Part shown: piece by piece, positions 26,188-35,766 of the stretch
Layout: every line of letters begins with the position of its first letter
How positions within the stretch are numbered: position 1 is the stretch's first letter
Source of the DNA: GCA-020352575 sp964600365
Lineage (GTDB): Bacteria; Actinomycetota; Acidimicrobiia; Spongiisociales; JAENVV01
NCBI GenBank assembly: GCA_964600365.1
Contig: CAZRJG010000012.1
Coordinates: 1 to 53,504 of the forward strand
DNA: 53,504 nucleotides
Direction of reading: 5' to 3'
The notes under the pieces: model-generated
The model's input: the letters and a program-made list of their open reading frames with translations, nothing else
Databases searched by the model: none
What the model was told of the DNA's origin: nothing
Made by a program: the position numbers and the translations under genes

Positions 26188-29100
26188 CTAGCTGCCGTTG
26201 GTGATGAGGATGACCTCGCCGTCGGCGGTGAGCACCATCACGCCGCCGTTGAGGGGGGCGGGGCTCGAGATGATGCTGCTGCCGGCGTCGAAGATCCACA
26301 GCTCCTCACCAGTCGCGGCGTCGACGCCGAATACGAGGCCGTCCTGGGTGCCGACGAAGACCACGCCGTCGGCGATCGCTGGCGAACCGGTGATCGCCGA
26401 GCCTGCCTCGAAGGGTGCCTCCCAGAGCCCGACCGTGGCATCGCCCGCCGCGTTCACCACCGCACCGGTCAGCGTGCCCGGCTCGTACGCGAAGACGCTC
26501 GTGCCCAGCACCGAGTACACGATCCCATCGGCCACGGCCGGAGCCTGGTCACGGGGCGTGCCTTGGTCGAGGAGGCCAGGACCGCACTTGCCGGGCTCGA
26601 TGCGATTCATACCGGCGTCGGTCTGCACGAGGATCCACTCGTCGGTGACCATCGGGCTCCCGACCGAGGTCCCACCCGCCGACACGCTCGCACGGCACAC
26701 CTCGTTGCCGTCCTCGTCGAGGGCGATCAGCTCGAAGCCCGCCACCACGTAGATGAGGCCGTCGCCGAACGACGGCGACGAAGTGATGGCATCGAGCCGT
26801 TCCTCGCCCTCAGCCGGATAGGACCAGAGGATGCCTCCGCTCCCGATCCCGTAGATCGTGCCGTCCTCGGTGCCGACCACGATGATCCTCCCCGTCATGA
26901 GGGGGGACGCCCCGACCTGCTCGTCGAGCGGGATTGTGAACAGCATCGTCGGGGAACCGGGCTCCTTGGCATACAGCGTCCCGGACTCCGAGACGGCGAC
27001 GACAAGCGTCCGGTTGGTGTCGCCACGCTGTCCCTCGACAATCCCGACGGCGGGCGCAGCGATCACGCGATCGTCCGTGTCGATCTCCCGGGAAATCCTG
27101 CCGGTGTCGAGCTCGATCGAATACACGACGTCGTTCGTGGGGCTGCCGATGAACGCTCGGATCCCGTAGACGACTGGGAGCGAACGGAAGAGGCCACCGG
27201 GCTCTGCTGGCTCCCAGCCGATGCCGCTCCACTCTCGGATGCCGCCTTCGCCCTCGCCAGTACGGGCGACGTTGCCCTGCGCTGCGAACTGACCGGAGAG
27301 GCCGTCGACCTCGACGACCACCGACTCAGGGGCGATCGTCGTCGTGGGACCCGCAGTGGTGACGACTGTCTCACGGATGATCGTGCTGCTCGCGGGCTCG
27401 GGGGCGAAGAGCTGCGCCATCCCGTACGAGAGGCCGACCACGACGAAGAGGGCAGCAGCCCACGTCCACCACGGGATGCCTTGGCGGCGACGCACCTTGC
27501 GACGCACGAGGCCCTTTGCGCGACGCTGTGCCGGGGAGAGCACTGTGTCCACGCCTGCGAGGCCGGCTGCGGTGAGGGCATCGTCGATGCGCTCATCGAG
27601 CAGGCCTTCGTCGACATCGACGTTCGTGTCTACCTCGAGGGCGGTGGCGATCGCAGGATCGGCGCGCCACTCGGTCTCCCAGCCGGGAGCGACGGTGCCC
27701 GCCACGTCCTGCACGCCCAAGCCGACGGGGATGGCCTCGGGCTCGCCCCACGCCCCACCGGCGTGGATCGCACGCGCAGCGGCGACGGGGTTGCCGAGCC
27801 GGGCTGCGAGGGCGGCCGCTTCGATCCCGAGTTCCTTGTCCTTCTCCCGACGCGCCCGCTCGGCCATGAGGGGAATCGCCACGCCATACCAGCGGGCCTG
27901 GAGCAACTCGTCGGTGAGCTCCTCCGCCTCGGCGGTCGGCCAGGCCTCCGTGTCCGGCGTCGCCATCATCCGGACCGCGGTCAGTTGGGTGCGGAGGCGC
28001 CATCCGTTCGCCCCCGACGGGGTGGCGGCGAGTCCTGCGTCAGCCGCCTCCATGGCTCCGAGTCGGTCCCCGGCGAGGAGGAGGGCCTGTGCCCGGAGGA
28101 ACTGTGCCCGGTTGGTCCACTGGGGGAGATCGGACTCGACCACCTCGAGGGCGGCATCGGCTGCGACGAGGGCCTCGTGGGCCCGGCCGGCCTCGATGTT
28201 GCCCTCGGCGACGGCCATGTGGGCCAGCATGATCGGGGCCGAGGCGCCCGACCCGATGCAGACCTCAACGGCGCCCTCGACGAGCGGGACGGCGCGCTTC
28301 GAGTCGCCGGTCATGAAGAGGGCCCGGGCGAGGTAGATCTCCGTGATCGCACGACCGACGGCGTTCCCGCCGTCGTCGGCTCCGAGCAATTGGTCGAATG
28401 ACGAAGCGGCGCGACGGGCCTCGCCCCGGTCGAGGAGGATGAGCGCCTCGTTGTTGCGGGCAGTCCTCCGCTGGGCGGGGGTGCCGTGTTCGGCGAGGAT
28501 CTCGGTGCCCTTCGCCATCACCGCCTCGGCCTCGTCGGAGTACCCGATCCGGCTCAACGCCCTCGCCTGGAGGGTGAGCAACGAGCCTTCCTTCGCCTTC
28601 TCCCCCGCCCGGCTTGCCGCAGCGGCAGCGACGCCGGTGAAAGCCTCGGCGACCTGCGGGCGCTGTTGGTCGTCGGCGATCGCCGCGCAGAATCCGAGTG
28701 CATCGATCTCGGCAACGCCATCGAGGCGACGAGCGGCGAGCGAGGCCTGCTCGAAGGCGTCGTCGGAACGTCCGAGGGATCGGAGGGCTGCAGCGCGCTT
28801 GATGCGGAGGCGGCCTTCGACGTCGCCGTCGAGGCCCCCGTGCTGGTCGTGGATGGCGAGGGCACCGATGAGCGCCGACTCGTTGCCGTCGTCGGCTGCC
28901 TTCACAAGATGCGGGAGCGCCTCGGCGTGCCGGCCGGCCGCGGCGAGGACGCGTCCGATCTCCACGCCGGGGGCGTTGCGTGACTCGAGCAGTTCGAGGA
29001 ACCTGCCGGCTAACCACGCGCCACGAGGGCTCGGCGAGGGCGGATCGGACACGTAGCCGTGGCCCTCCGAACGAATCACGCCGTCGGTCTCGAGCGAGCC

Positions 29101-29220
29101 CGCGGTCGCCATGACGTCGTCCGACTCGGCGCCGATCACCGTACACAGCTCGTCGACGGTGACCGGCCTCCCGACCAGCCCGGCAACAATCGTGATGTCT
29201 CCCTGCAGTTCGGTGCTCAA
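26188..29220 (-). CDS. wHTH - TPR - TM - PQQ-type beta-propeller receptor-like protein
   Basis: 1010 residues. The N-terminus (about 8-58, AGLVGRPVTVDELCTVIGAE and LETDGVIRSEGHGYV) resembles the winged helix of STAND/AAA regulators but there is no ATPase behind it. Residues 70-520 are tetratricopeptide-like helical repeats. One membrane helix (about 582-605, WWTWAAALFVVVGLSYGMAQ) follows an Arg-rich stretch, then a Thr-rich linker and a PQQ/Trp-docking propeller (SPSFGDGLIYVVAG, GSPAIADGVVFVGTQDG, VFGVDAATGEELW). Topology suggests inside helices and an outside propeller. The start is TTG 29220 with AGGAGG 5 nt upstream; no ATG fits. Function unknown; it looks like a membrane sensor or scaffold. 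It is divergent from the cNMP gene at 29326. Confidence 0.85.
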   Translation of the reverse strand: MSTELQGDITIVAGLVGRPVTVDELCTVIGAESDDVMATAGSLETDGVIRSEGHGYVSDPPSPSPRGAWLAGRFLELLESRNAPGVEIGRVLAAAGRHAEALPHLVKAADDGNESALIGALAIHDQHGGLDGDVEGRLRIKRAAALRSLGRSDDAFEQASLAARRLDGVAEIDALGFCAAIADDQQRPQVAEAFTGVAAAAASRAGEKAKEGSLLTLQARALSRIGYSDEAEAVMAKGTEILAEHGTPAQRRTARNNEALILLDRGEARRAASSFDQLLGADDGGNAVGRAITEIYLARALFMTGDSKRAVPLVEGAVEVCIGSGASAPIMLAHMAVAEGNIEAGRAHEALVAADAALEVVESDLPQWTNRAQFLRAQALLLAGDRLGAMEAADAGLAATPSGANGWRLRTQLTAVRMMATPDTEAWPTAEAEELTDELLQARWYGVAIPLMAERARREKDKELGIEAAALAARLGNPVAAARAIHAGGAWGEPEAIPVGLGVQDVAGTVAPGWETEWRADPAIATALEVDTNVDVDEGLLDERIDDALTAAGLAGVDTVLSPAQRRAKGLVRRKVRRRQGIPWWTWAAALFVVVGLSYGMAQLFAPEPASSTIIRETVVTTAGPTTTIAPESVVVEVDGLSGQFAAQGNVARTGEGEGGIREWSGIGWEPAEPGGLFRSLPVVYGIRAFIGSPTNDVVYSIELDTGRISREIDTDDRVIAAPAVGIVEGQRGDTNRTLVVAVSESGTLYAKEPGSPTMLFTIPLDEQVGASPLMTGRIIVVGTEDGTIYGIGSGGILWSYPAEGEERLDAITSSPSFGDGLIYVVAGFELIALDEDGNEVCRASVSAGGTSVGSPMVTDEWILVQTDAGMNRIEPGKCGPGLLDQGTPRDQAPAVADGIVYSVLGTSVFAYEPGTLTGAVVNAAGDATVGLWEAPFEAGSAITGSPAIADGVVFVGTQDGLVFGVDAATGEELWIFDAGSSIISSPAPLNGGVMVLTADGEVILITNGS

Positions 29221-29244
29221 CCGATCCTCCTCGCTCGGCGCGCA

Positions 29245-29250
29245 ACGGTA
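29245..29250 (-). promoter_or_regulatory. -10 box (TACCGT) of the wHTH-TPR-PQQ gene
   Basis: Minus-strand TACCGT 24 nt before TTG 29220, leaving a short leader with the AGGAGG ribosome site. Confidence 0.4.
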
Positions 29251-29296
29251 GATGAACCCCAGACCAGGCGCACGACATGCCGTCGGCAGGGACGGG

Positions 29297-29302
29297 TATT
29301 CT
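29297..29302 (+). promoter_or_regulatory. -10 box (TATTCT) of the cNMP-binding gene
   Basis: TATTCT 23 nt before ATG 29326; AAGGAG lies between. The two divergent boxes share the 105-nt gap. Confidence 0.45.
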
Positions 29303-29325
29303 CGCCGGGCACGAGAAGGAGACCC

Positions 29326-29751
29326 ATGAACGCCGTCGACGCCCTCAAGAACTCGCCCATGCTCGCCGCACTCGGGGAAGAGCAGCTGAGCGGACTTGCA
29401 AAGGTGGCGCGCGAGCGCGTGTTCGGACCAGGCGACCTCATGATCGAGGAGGGCAAGGGGAAGGCCCAAGCGATGTTCGTCATCCTCGAGGGCGAGGCGG
29501 AGGTCCGCTCCGGTGGCGTCCCCATCGCCACGCTCGGCGCCGGCGACCACCTCGGGGAGATGGCCCTCGTCCTCGAGGACCAGACCCGCACGGCAGACGT
29601 GGTCGCCACCACAGAGACCCGCGTCGTCCAACTCTCGAGATGGGACTTCATCCCGTACCTGAAGACCAATCCCGACGTTGCCCTCGCCGTCATCGCCGAG
29701 CTGGCCCAGCGCCTCGAGAACGTCACCGACCGACTGGCCCAAGACCGCTAG
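29326..29751 (+). CDS. Stand-alone cyclic nucleotide-binding domain protein
   Basis: 141 residues, a single CAP-family ligand-binding barrel with no DNA-binding domain: PMLAALGEEQLSGLAKVA, GDLMIEEGKGKAQAMFVILE, the phosphate-binding cassette region LGAGDHLGEMALVLEDQTRT (G-E-x-A-L and R-T), and a C-terminal helix (VIAELAQRLENVTDRLAQ). ATG 29326 has AAGGAG 7 nt upstream. It lies directly before a class III cyclase gene (53-nt gap), so it may sense that product and pass it on by protein contact. Confidence 0.9.
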   Translation: MNAVDALKNSPMLAALGEEQLSGLAKVARERVFGPGDLMIEEGKGKAQAMFVILEGEAEVRSGGVPIATLGAGDHLGEMALVLEDQTRTADVVATTETRVVQLSRWDFIPYLKTNPDVALAVIAELAQRLENVTDRLAQDR

Positions 29752-29804
29752 ATCCCGGAGACACCGCTCTCCCCGCCGGGTACGCTGCTCGGCGGAGGAG
29801 TCAC

Positions 29805-32800
29805 GTGATCACCTGCCCATCCTGTAGCGCCGACGTCGACGCCGGCCAGAAGTTCTGCGGCGAATGCGGCACGCGCGTGCTCACGGCCTGTCCTTCCTGC
29901 GAAGCGACCGCACCCACTGGGCAGCGGTTCTGCGGCGAATGCGGCACCTCACTCGGAGAGTCCGCAGCAGCGGCGACAGCCCCTCGCCCCAGCCCGGAGC
30001 CAACCCCGGTCGGCTCCACCGAGCACCGCCTCGTCTCCGTCCTCTTCCTCGACCTCGCCGGCTTCACACCGTTCACCGAGGCGAACGACGCCGAGGACGT
30101 GCGGGCGTTCATCTCCCGGTACTTCGACCATTCCAAGGAGATCGTCGAACGCTTCGGTGGTGTCGTCGACAAGTTCATCGGCGATGCAGTGATGGCCATC
30201 TGGGGTGCCGAACGGGCCGAGGAGGACGACGCCGAACGCGCCGTGCGCGCCGGCCTCGAACTCGTCGACATGGTGAGCAAGCTCGGCGCCGAGGCAGGGC
30301 ATCCCGAGATGGCAGCACGGGCCGGGATCATGACCGGCGAGGCATCTGTTGGACCCGGGGGGAACGACCAAGGCCTCATCCTCGGCGACATCGTCAACAC
30401 CGCCTCCCGCCTCCAGTCGATCGGCGAAGAGGGAGACGTGCTCGTGGGCCAGTCCACTCGGGACCTCACCGACCGTGCGGTGCAGTACTCCGAGGTCGGC
30501 GAGCGGGCCCTGAAGGGCAAAGAGGGCACCGTCGTCGTCCACCGCGCCGAGCGGATCCTCGCCGAGCGCGGTGGCGCCGGGCGGGCGGACCTCATCGAGG
30601 CGCCGTTCGTGGGCCGGGACGAGGAACTCCGGCTCCTCAAGGACCAGTTGCACGCAACCGGCCGAGAGGGCCGGGCACGGATGGTGTCGATCGTCGGTCA
30701 GGCCGGCATCGGCAAGTCGCGGCTGATCTGGGAGTTCCTCAAGTACATCGACGGTGTGGTTGAGACCATCTACTGGCACCACGGAAGGGCACCGTCCTAC
30801 TCCGACGGCATCGCGATGTGGCCCCTCGCCGAGATGATCCGGAGCCGCGCGGGGATCTCCGAGACCGAGGACGCCACGGCGGGCCGGGCGGCCGTGGCCG
30901 CCACGCTCGAGACGTACGTCGAGCCCGAGCAGAGGGGATGGGTCGAGCCGCAACTCCTCGCACTCCTCGGCCTCGCCGACGCACCCGGTGAGCGGTCCGA
31001 GATGCACGCAGCCCTCCGACACTTCTTCGAGCGAATCGCAGGCCACGGCACCACCGTCCTGGTGTTCGAGGACCTCCACTGGGCCGACGCCGCGACCGTC
31101 GACTTCGTCGAGGAGTTCATCGAGTGGTCGCGTGACTTCCCGATCCTCCTCGTCGCTCTCAGCCGCCCGGACCTCCTAGAGACCCGCCCGGAATGGGGCA
31201 CACTGCAACGGGGTGTCGTCCAGCTCCACCTCCCGCCGCTCTCCGACCCCGACATGCACTCGCTCGTCGGAAGCCTCGTCCCCGCCATGGACGATGGCAC
31301 CCGCCAGCGCATCGTCGATCCGGCCGGCGGCATCCCGCTCTTCGCGATCGAGATGGTGCGCACGCTCATCAACGACGGGACGCTCGTTCCCGCCGACGAC
31401 GGCTCGTTCGGGGTCGCGGGGAGCATCTCCGAACTCACGGTGCCCGACTCGATCAACGCCGTGATCGGTGCACGACTGGATCGGCTCCCGCGCGAGGACC
31501 GCCTGCTCGTCCAGGACGCCTCAGTGCTCGGACAGACGTTCACGGCCGACGCCCTGGCGGCCACATCGACGCTCCCGGCCGAGGTGGTCGAGGAGCGCCT
31601 GTCGTCGCTGGTGCGGCGGGAGATGTTCGAGCTCATCCGCGACTCCCGCTCCCCGGAGCGTGGCCAGTACGGATTCGTGCAGAGCCTCATCCGGGAGGTG
31701 GCACACACGCGCATCCCGAAGGACGTGCGCCGAGAACGACACCTGCGGGTCGCCGAGTTCTTCGAGTCCCTCGACTCCGACGACGTCTCCGGGGTCATCG
31801 CCTTCCACTACCTCGAGGCGGTTGAGGCGGGAGCCTCGGACACCGTGCCCGTCGCCGTCGAAGCCGTCAAGGCTGCCATCGACCGGGCCAAGTCGGTGCA
31901 TGGCCACGAGCAGATCCTCTCGATGACCGCCCGGGCCGACGCAATCGTCGATGACCCCGCGACACTCGCTCCCCTCTGGGAGGAGGCAGCGGCGGCTGCC
32001 CAGACGAGCGGCCGCTACGAGTTGGCCGAGGGATACGCCCAGCGCTACGTCGACTTCGCCGCCGGGTCCGGGGACGAGAACGTGTTGGCGAGATCGCTTG
32101 CGGTCCTCGGCGAGGTACTCAGCCAGCGAGGACAGTCTCGGAGGGCCTTGGAGGTCCTCGGGCAGCACTTCGACCCCGATGCCGACCTCCCCCAAGAGGA
32201 GGGTCATGCCCGTCTCGGAATGGCATTCTCCCGGGCGATGCTGCTCGCCGGTGTCGAAGGTGGCCATCGTGTTGCCGGCCGGGCCCTTGCCGTGGCCGAG
32301 CGGCTCGACTTGGAGGAGGTCGCGGCACAAACCCTCATCACCCGCGGGACCGAACTCTACAACTTGGGGAGGTTCCGCGAGGGCACCGCCCTCCTCGCCA
32401 AGGGTGCGGAGATCGCCGAGGAGCACGGATTCACCGCCACGCTCCTCCGCGCCTACGCAAACCTTGCATACACGGCACCGACCATGGCCGAGACGACCAC
32501 CTTCTCGCGCAGGGGCCTCGCGGAGTCCCGCCGGGTCGGGGACCGGAGCATGGTGCAGTTCTTCTCGCAGCAGGGCGCTGGGTACTACGTCGGCTCCGGG
32601 AGGTTCGACGAGCTCCTCGCCATGTTCGAGGATCCGGTGATCATGGCCGCCGACCCCGGCATGCTGCTCGGGATGTGGCTCGCCAAGGCCAACGCCTCCT
32701 CACTCCGAGGCGACTGGGAGCAGGAGACGATCGCGTGGGAACGCGCCCTCGAACTCAGGGACCTCACGAACGACCGCCAGGCGGAGGAGTTCTTCGCCTC

Positions 32801-33272
32801 GGCCAAGGTCCAAAGAGCCCTCGACAAGATGGACTTCGAGGCGGCGTTCAACGACCTCGACCAACTCCAGAGCTTCTCGAACCCGTGGCTGAAGGTCTTC
32901 ACGGCATTCGCGCCGCTACTGGGATCGGGCGATCCCGACGCGCGGGCGCGCTTCCTCGAACTCACCAAGGATCTGCCCTCGAAGGGGGCCAGCGCTCCGT
33001 TCCGGTGGGTCGCCGAGGCCGTGCAGTTGATCGCCTCCGGGGAGGTCACCGATGGGCTCGAGCTCGCCAAGAAGGCGGTCGAGGAGATGCGGGAGGGAGA
33101 GGCCTTCGACTATGCCTCGCTGTCCCTTTCCATGGTCGCCCACGCGCTCGGGGACCATCCCGATGCCCCCGGCATGATCGAAGATGCCCGGGCGCTCGCT
33201 GAGTCCATCGAGGCGGAGAGCCGCCTCAAGCACATCGATCTCATCATCGCCGGGGAGTTCCCCGCCCCGTGA
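29805..33272 (+). CDS. Double zinc ribbon - class III nucleotide cyclase - STAND ATPase - TPR protein
   Basis: 1155 residues. Two zinc ribbons (residues 4-45: CPSC..FCGECG twice) precede a complete class III cyclase (about 68-240): metal Asp in LFLDLAGFT and FIGDAVMA, base-selecting Lys in VVDKFIGD, Asn and Arg in IVNTASRL. Next is a STAND/AAA ATPase with FVGRDEEL, Walker A GQAGIGKSR and Walker B VLVFEDLHWAD. The last ~550 residues are TPR-like helices. GTG 29805 has GGAGGAG 4 nt upstream, and a TACGCT box lies at 29781. Probably makes cAMP under control of ligand or partner binding to the TPRs. The stop overlaps the phosphoesterase start as GTGA. Confidence 0.92.
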   Translation: MITCPSCSADVDAGQKFCGECGTRVLTACPSCEATAPTGQRFCGECGTSLGESAAAATAPRPSPEPTPVGSTEHRLVSVLFLDLAGFTPFTEANDAEDVRAFISRYFDHSKEIVERFGGVVDKFIGDAVMAIWGAERAEEDDAERAVRAGLELVDMVSKLGAEAGHPEMAARAGIMTGEASVGPGGNDQGLILGDIVNTASRLQSIGEEGDVLVGQSTRDLTDRAVQYSEVGERALKGKEGTVVVHRAERILAERGGAGRADLIEAPFVGRDEELRLLKDQLHATGREGRARMVSIVGQAGIGKSRLIWEFLKYIDGVVETIYWHHGRAPSYSDGIAMWPLAEMIRSRAGISETEDATAGRAAVAATLETYVEPEQRGWVEPQLLALLGLADAPGERSEMHAALRHFFERIAGHGTTVLVFEDLHWADAATVDFVEEFIEWSRDFPILLVALSRPDLLETRPEWGTLQRGVVQLHLPPLSDPDMHSLVGSLVPAMDDGTRQRIVDPAGGIPLFAIEMVRTLINDGTLVPADDGSFGVAGSISELTVPDSINAVIGARLDRLPREDRLLVQDASVLGQTFTADALAATSTLPAEVVEERLSSLVRREMFELIRDSRSPERGQYGFVQSLIREVAHTRIPKDVRRERHLRVAEFFESLDSDDVSGVIAFHYLEAVEAGASDTVPVAVEAVKAAIDRAKSVHGHEQILSMTARADAIVDDPATLAPLWEEAAAAAQTSGRYELAEGYAQRYVDFAAGSGDENVLARSLAVLGEVLSQRGQSRRALEVLGQHFDPDADLPQEEGHARLGMAFSRAMLLAGVEGGHRVAGRALAVAERLDLEEVAAQTLITRGTELYNLGRFREGTALLAKGAEIAEEHGFTATLLRAYANLAYTAPTMAETTTFSRRGLAESRRVGDRSMVQFFSQQGAGYYVGSGRFDELLAMFEDPVIMAADPGMLLGMWLAKANASSLRGDWEQETIAWERALELRDLTNDRQAEEFFASAKVQRALDKMDFEAAFNDLDQLQSFSNPWLKVFTAFAPLLGSGDPDARARFLELTKDLPSKGASAPFRWVAEAVQLIASGEVTDGLELAKKAVEEMREGEAFDYASLSLSMVAHALGDHPDAPGMIEDARALAESIEAESRLKHIDLIIAGEFPAP

Positions 33273-34078
33273 GCCGCTTCGTCTTCCTCGCCGACCCGCA
33301 GCTCGGATGCCGGGCGACCTTCAGCGGGTTGAGCGAGGAGACCACCGAGGCACTCCGGCAGCGCGACATGTACATCGACCCATTCCCTGCCGAGGACGGC
33401 CACCTGTGGGAGGTGAGACAGGTCGAGAAGGCAGTCGCGGCGATCGAGGAGGCGGCACCAGACTTCGTCGTGGTCGGGGGAGACATGCTCGACGACGCCC
33501 GGAGCGCAGGCCAGTACCGGGACCTCATGGCGGGATTTGCCTCAGTAGGGGTACCCATCCACTGGGTCCCCGGAAACCACGACATCGCGTTCGATGGTGA
33601 GCAACCCACCCATCGGAGCATCGAGCACTACGAGTTCCTCTTCGGCGACTCGACGTTCGTGATCGACGGCGGCGAGGTCACACTCGTCGCGCTCAACACC
33701 ACCGTGCTCCACCGCCCTGAGCGGGTGCCCGACGTGCTCGCCGCCCAGTTCCGATTCCTCGACCGGGCAATCGCTGATGCGCACACCCCGGTGGTGCTCG
33801 TGGGCCATCACCCTCTGTTCCTCCGCACCCCCGACGAACCCAACTCGTATTGGACCGTCCCCGGCGAACTCCGCTCCCGCCTGCTGGGCCTCGTGCAGGC
33901 CCATGGTGTGCACGCTATGTTCGCCGGCCACTACCACCGCAACCAGGTGGCCAGGAGCGGACGGTTCGAGATGGTGACAACTGGCCCGGTGGGATTCCCA
34001 CTCGGCCAGGACCCTTCGGGGATCCGCGTCGTGGAGCACGACGGCCGCCGTCTCCGTCACGAGTACATCCCGATCTGA
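33269..34078 (+). CDS. Calcineurin-like metallophosphoesterase, candidate cyclic-nucleotide phosphodiesterase
   Basis: 269 residues with the binuclear-metal motifs in order: FLADPQLG (Asp, with Gln where most have His, as in CPPED1-type proteins), VVGGDMLDD, WVPGNHD, LVGHHPLF and FAGHYHRN. GTG 33269 overlaps the cyclase stop by 4 nt (GTGA), so the two are made together. Class III phosphodiesterases such as CpdA and Rv0805 are of this fold. I therefore infer, without proof, that it hydrolyses the product of the preceding cyclase. A protein or nucleotide phosphatase is the alternative. Confidence 0.88.
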   Translation: MSRFVFLADPQLGCRATFSGLSEETTEALRQRDMYIDPFPAEDGHLWEVRQVEKAVAAIEEAAPDFVVVGGDMLDDARSAGQYRDLMAGFASVGVPIHWVPGNHDIAFDGEQPTHRSIEHYEFLFGDSTFVIDGGEVTLVALNTTVLHRPERVPDVLAAQFRFLDRAIADAHTPVVLVGHHPLFLRTPDEPNSYWTVPGELRSRLLGLVQAHGVHAMFAGHYHRNQVARSGRFEMVTTGPVGFPLGQDPSGIRVVEHDGRRLRHEYIPI

Positions 34079-34129
34079 CCGCCGAAGAGGGCCCACAACG
34101 CCTAAGGTCTCCATCCGGAGAGGAGCCCC

Positions 34130-35764
34130 ATGAACCCGGCCATCGTCGCCGTAGACGACGACCCCCAAGTGCTCGCAGCCGTCTCGCGTGATCTCCGATC
34201 CCGCTACGGAGGTGACTACCGCGTCGTGCGCGCCGGCTCGGGAGCCGAGGCACTCGAAGCGGTCAACGGGGTGCTCGCCCGCGGCGGCACAGTGGCAGCG
34301 TTCGTGAGCGACCAGCGGATGCCCGAGATGACCGGCACCGAGTTCCTCGACGCCGCCAAGGACATCTTCCCGGAGGCCAAGAAGGTCCTGCTCACCGCGT
34401 ATGCGGACACCGAGGCCGCCATTCAGGCGATCAATGACGTCGGCCTCGATCACTACCTCATGAAGCCATGGGACCCGCCCGAGGACAGCCTGTACCCCGT
34501 GCTCGACGACCTCCTCGATGACTGGCAGGCGAGCAGGCCCCGCGACTTCGACGGGATCCGCATCGCCGACTCCCGCTGGTCGTCGGCGGCCTACACCATC
34601 AAGGACTTCCTCGCCCGCAACCAGATTCCGTATCAGTTCCTCGACGTCGAGAAGGACGAGATGGCCGCCGAGATGGTGGCGGCTGCGGGGGGCGACCTCC
34701 CCCTCGTCTTCATGCCGGACGGCACGGCTTTGGCCAACCCCGACCTCCGGGACATCGCCAACGCGGCCGGCCTCCAGACGGTTGCGAACATCCCCCATTA
34801 CGACCTCATCGTGCTCGGCGCCGGACCCGCCGGGCTCGCGGCCGGGGTGTACGGAGGCTCAGAGGGCCTACGAACCATCGTGCTCGAGAAGGCTGCCGTC
34901 GGGGGTCAGGCGGGTACCTCGTCCCGCATCGAGAACTACCTGGGATTCCCCCAGGGCATCTCTGGTGGCGACCTTGCCCGCCGGGCGTACACCCAGGCCA
35001 AGAAATTCGGCACCGAAGTCCTCACCGCCGTCACCGCCACCGAGGTGAGGGTGGAGGGCAACACGAAGGTCGTCACACTCGACAACGGTGACGTCGTGTC
35101 GGCGACCGCGCTCATCGTCGCCACGGGCATGACGATCCGCCGCCTCAACGCACGCGGCGTTGACGACCTGCTCGACGCGGGCGTCTACTACGGGGCAGCT
35201 CCCTCCGAGGCGGTCACCTACGACGGCGAACACGTCTACGTCGTCGGAGGGGCGAACTCGGCGGGACAGGCAGCGATGATGCTCTCCCGGTTCGCCGGCC
35301 AGGTCACGATGCTCATCCGCGGCGGCGACCTCGAGTCGCGCATGTCGCAGTACCTCATCGACCAGATCGACGCGAACCCCAAGATCGACGTCCGGTTCCA
35401 CACCAAGATCGCCGAAGCCGGCGGCGACGGACGCCTCGAATGGCTCGACCTCCAAGACGTTCGTGACGACTCGGTGGAACGGGTCGAGGCGAACGGTCTC
35501 TTCATCTTCATCGGTGCCGTCCCCCACTCCGAGCTCCTCACCGGGGTTGTCGACATGGACCCGAAGGGATTCATCCTCACCGGGGACCAACTCGACAGGT
35601 CGGCGTGGCCACTCGAGCGGGACCCCTACCTCCCCGAGACGAGCGTTCCCGGCATCTTCGCCGCTGGCGACATCCGCTCGGGGGTCGTTCGGCGTGTGGC
35701 CTCGGCCGTCGGCCAGGGTTCGGTGTGCGTGAGCTTCGTGCACCAGTACCTCCAAACGGTCTGA
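34130..35764 (+). CDS. Response regulator - thioredoxin-like - thioredoxin reductase fusion lacking the CxxC
   Basis: 544 residues. The receiver (1-125) has Asp9-11, phospho-acceptor Asp61 in FVSDQRMPE, and Lys in HYLMKPW. A glutaredoxin-like segment (about 140-215) follows, lacking a CxxC. The flavoprotein part (222-540) has the FAD loop VLGAGPAGLAAGVYGG, the NADPH loop VVGGANSAGQAAM, and the closing FAAGDIRSG. Where thioredoxin reductases carry CATC the sequence is YYGAAPSEA, so no redox disulfide is possible there. Fused response regulator/thioredoxin reductases are known in actinobacteria. TAAGGT at 34103 and GGAGAGGAG serve expression. The kinase gene starts 2 nt after its stop, implying a partner pair. 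Confidence 0.92.
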   Translation: MNPAIVAVDDDPQVLAAVSRDLRSRYGGDYRVVRAGSGAEALEAVNGVLARGGTVAAFVSDQRMPEMTGTEFLDAAKDIFPEAKKVLLTAYADTEAAIQAINDVGLDHYLMKPWDPPEDSLYPVLDDLLDDWQASRPRDFDGIRIADSRWSSAAYTIKDFLARNQIPYQFLDVEKDEMAAEMVAAAGGDLPLVFMPDGTALANPDLRDIANAAGLQTVANIPHYDLIVLGAGPAGLAAGVYGGSEGLRTIVLEKAAVGGQAGTSSRIENYLGFPQGISGGDLARRAYTQAKKFGTEVLTAVTATEVRVEGNTKVVTLDNGDVVSATALIVATGMTIRRLNARGVDDLLDAGVYYGAAPSEAVTYDGEHVYVVGGANSAGQAAMMLSRFAGQVTMLIRGGDLESRMSQYLIDQIDANPKIDVRFHTKIAEAGGDGRLEWLDLQDVRDDSVERVEANGLFIFIGAVPHSELLTGVVDMDPKGFILTGDQLDRSAWPLERDPYLPETSVPGIFAAGDIRSGVVRRVASAVGQGSVCVSFVHQYLQTV

Positions 35765-35766
35765 GC

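Noticed and set aside
26006..26299. N-terminal extension of the protease frame
   Set aside because: Arg/His-rich, no signal peptide at the new start, and it would overrun the promoter and the end of the next gene.
29277..29804. Upstream extension of the zinc-ribbon cyclase frame
   Set aside because: It runs through the cNMP-binding gene in another frame; GTG 29805 with a strong ribosome site and the zinc ribbon directly after it is the natural start.
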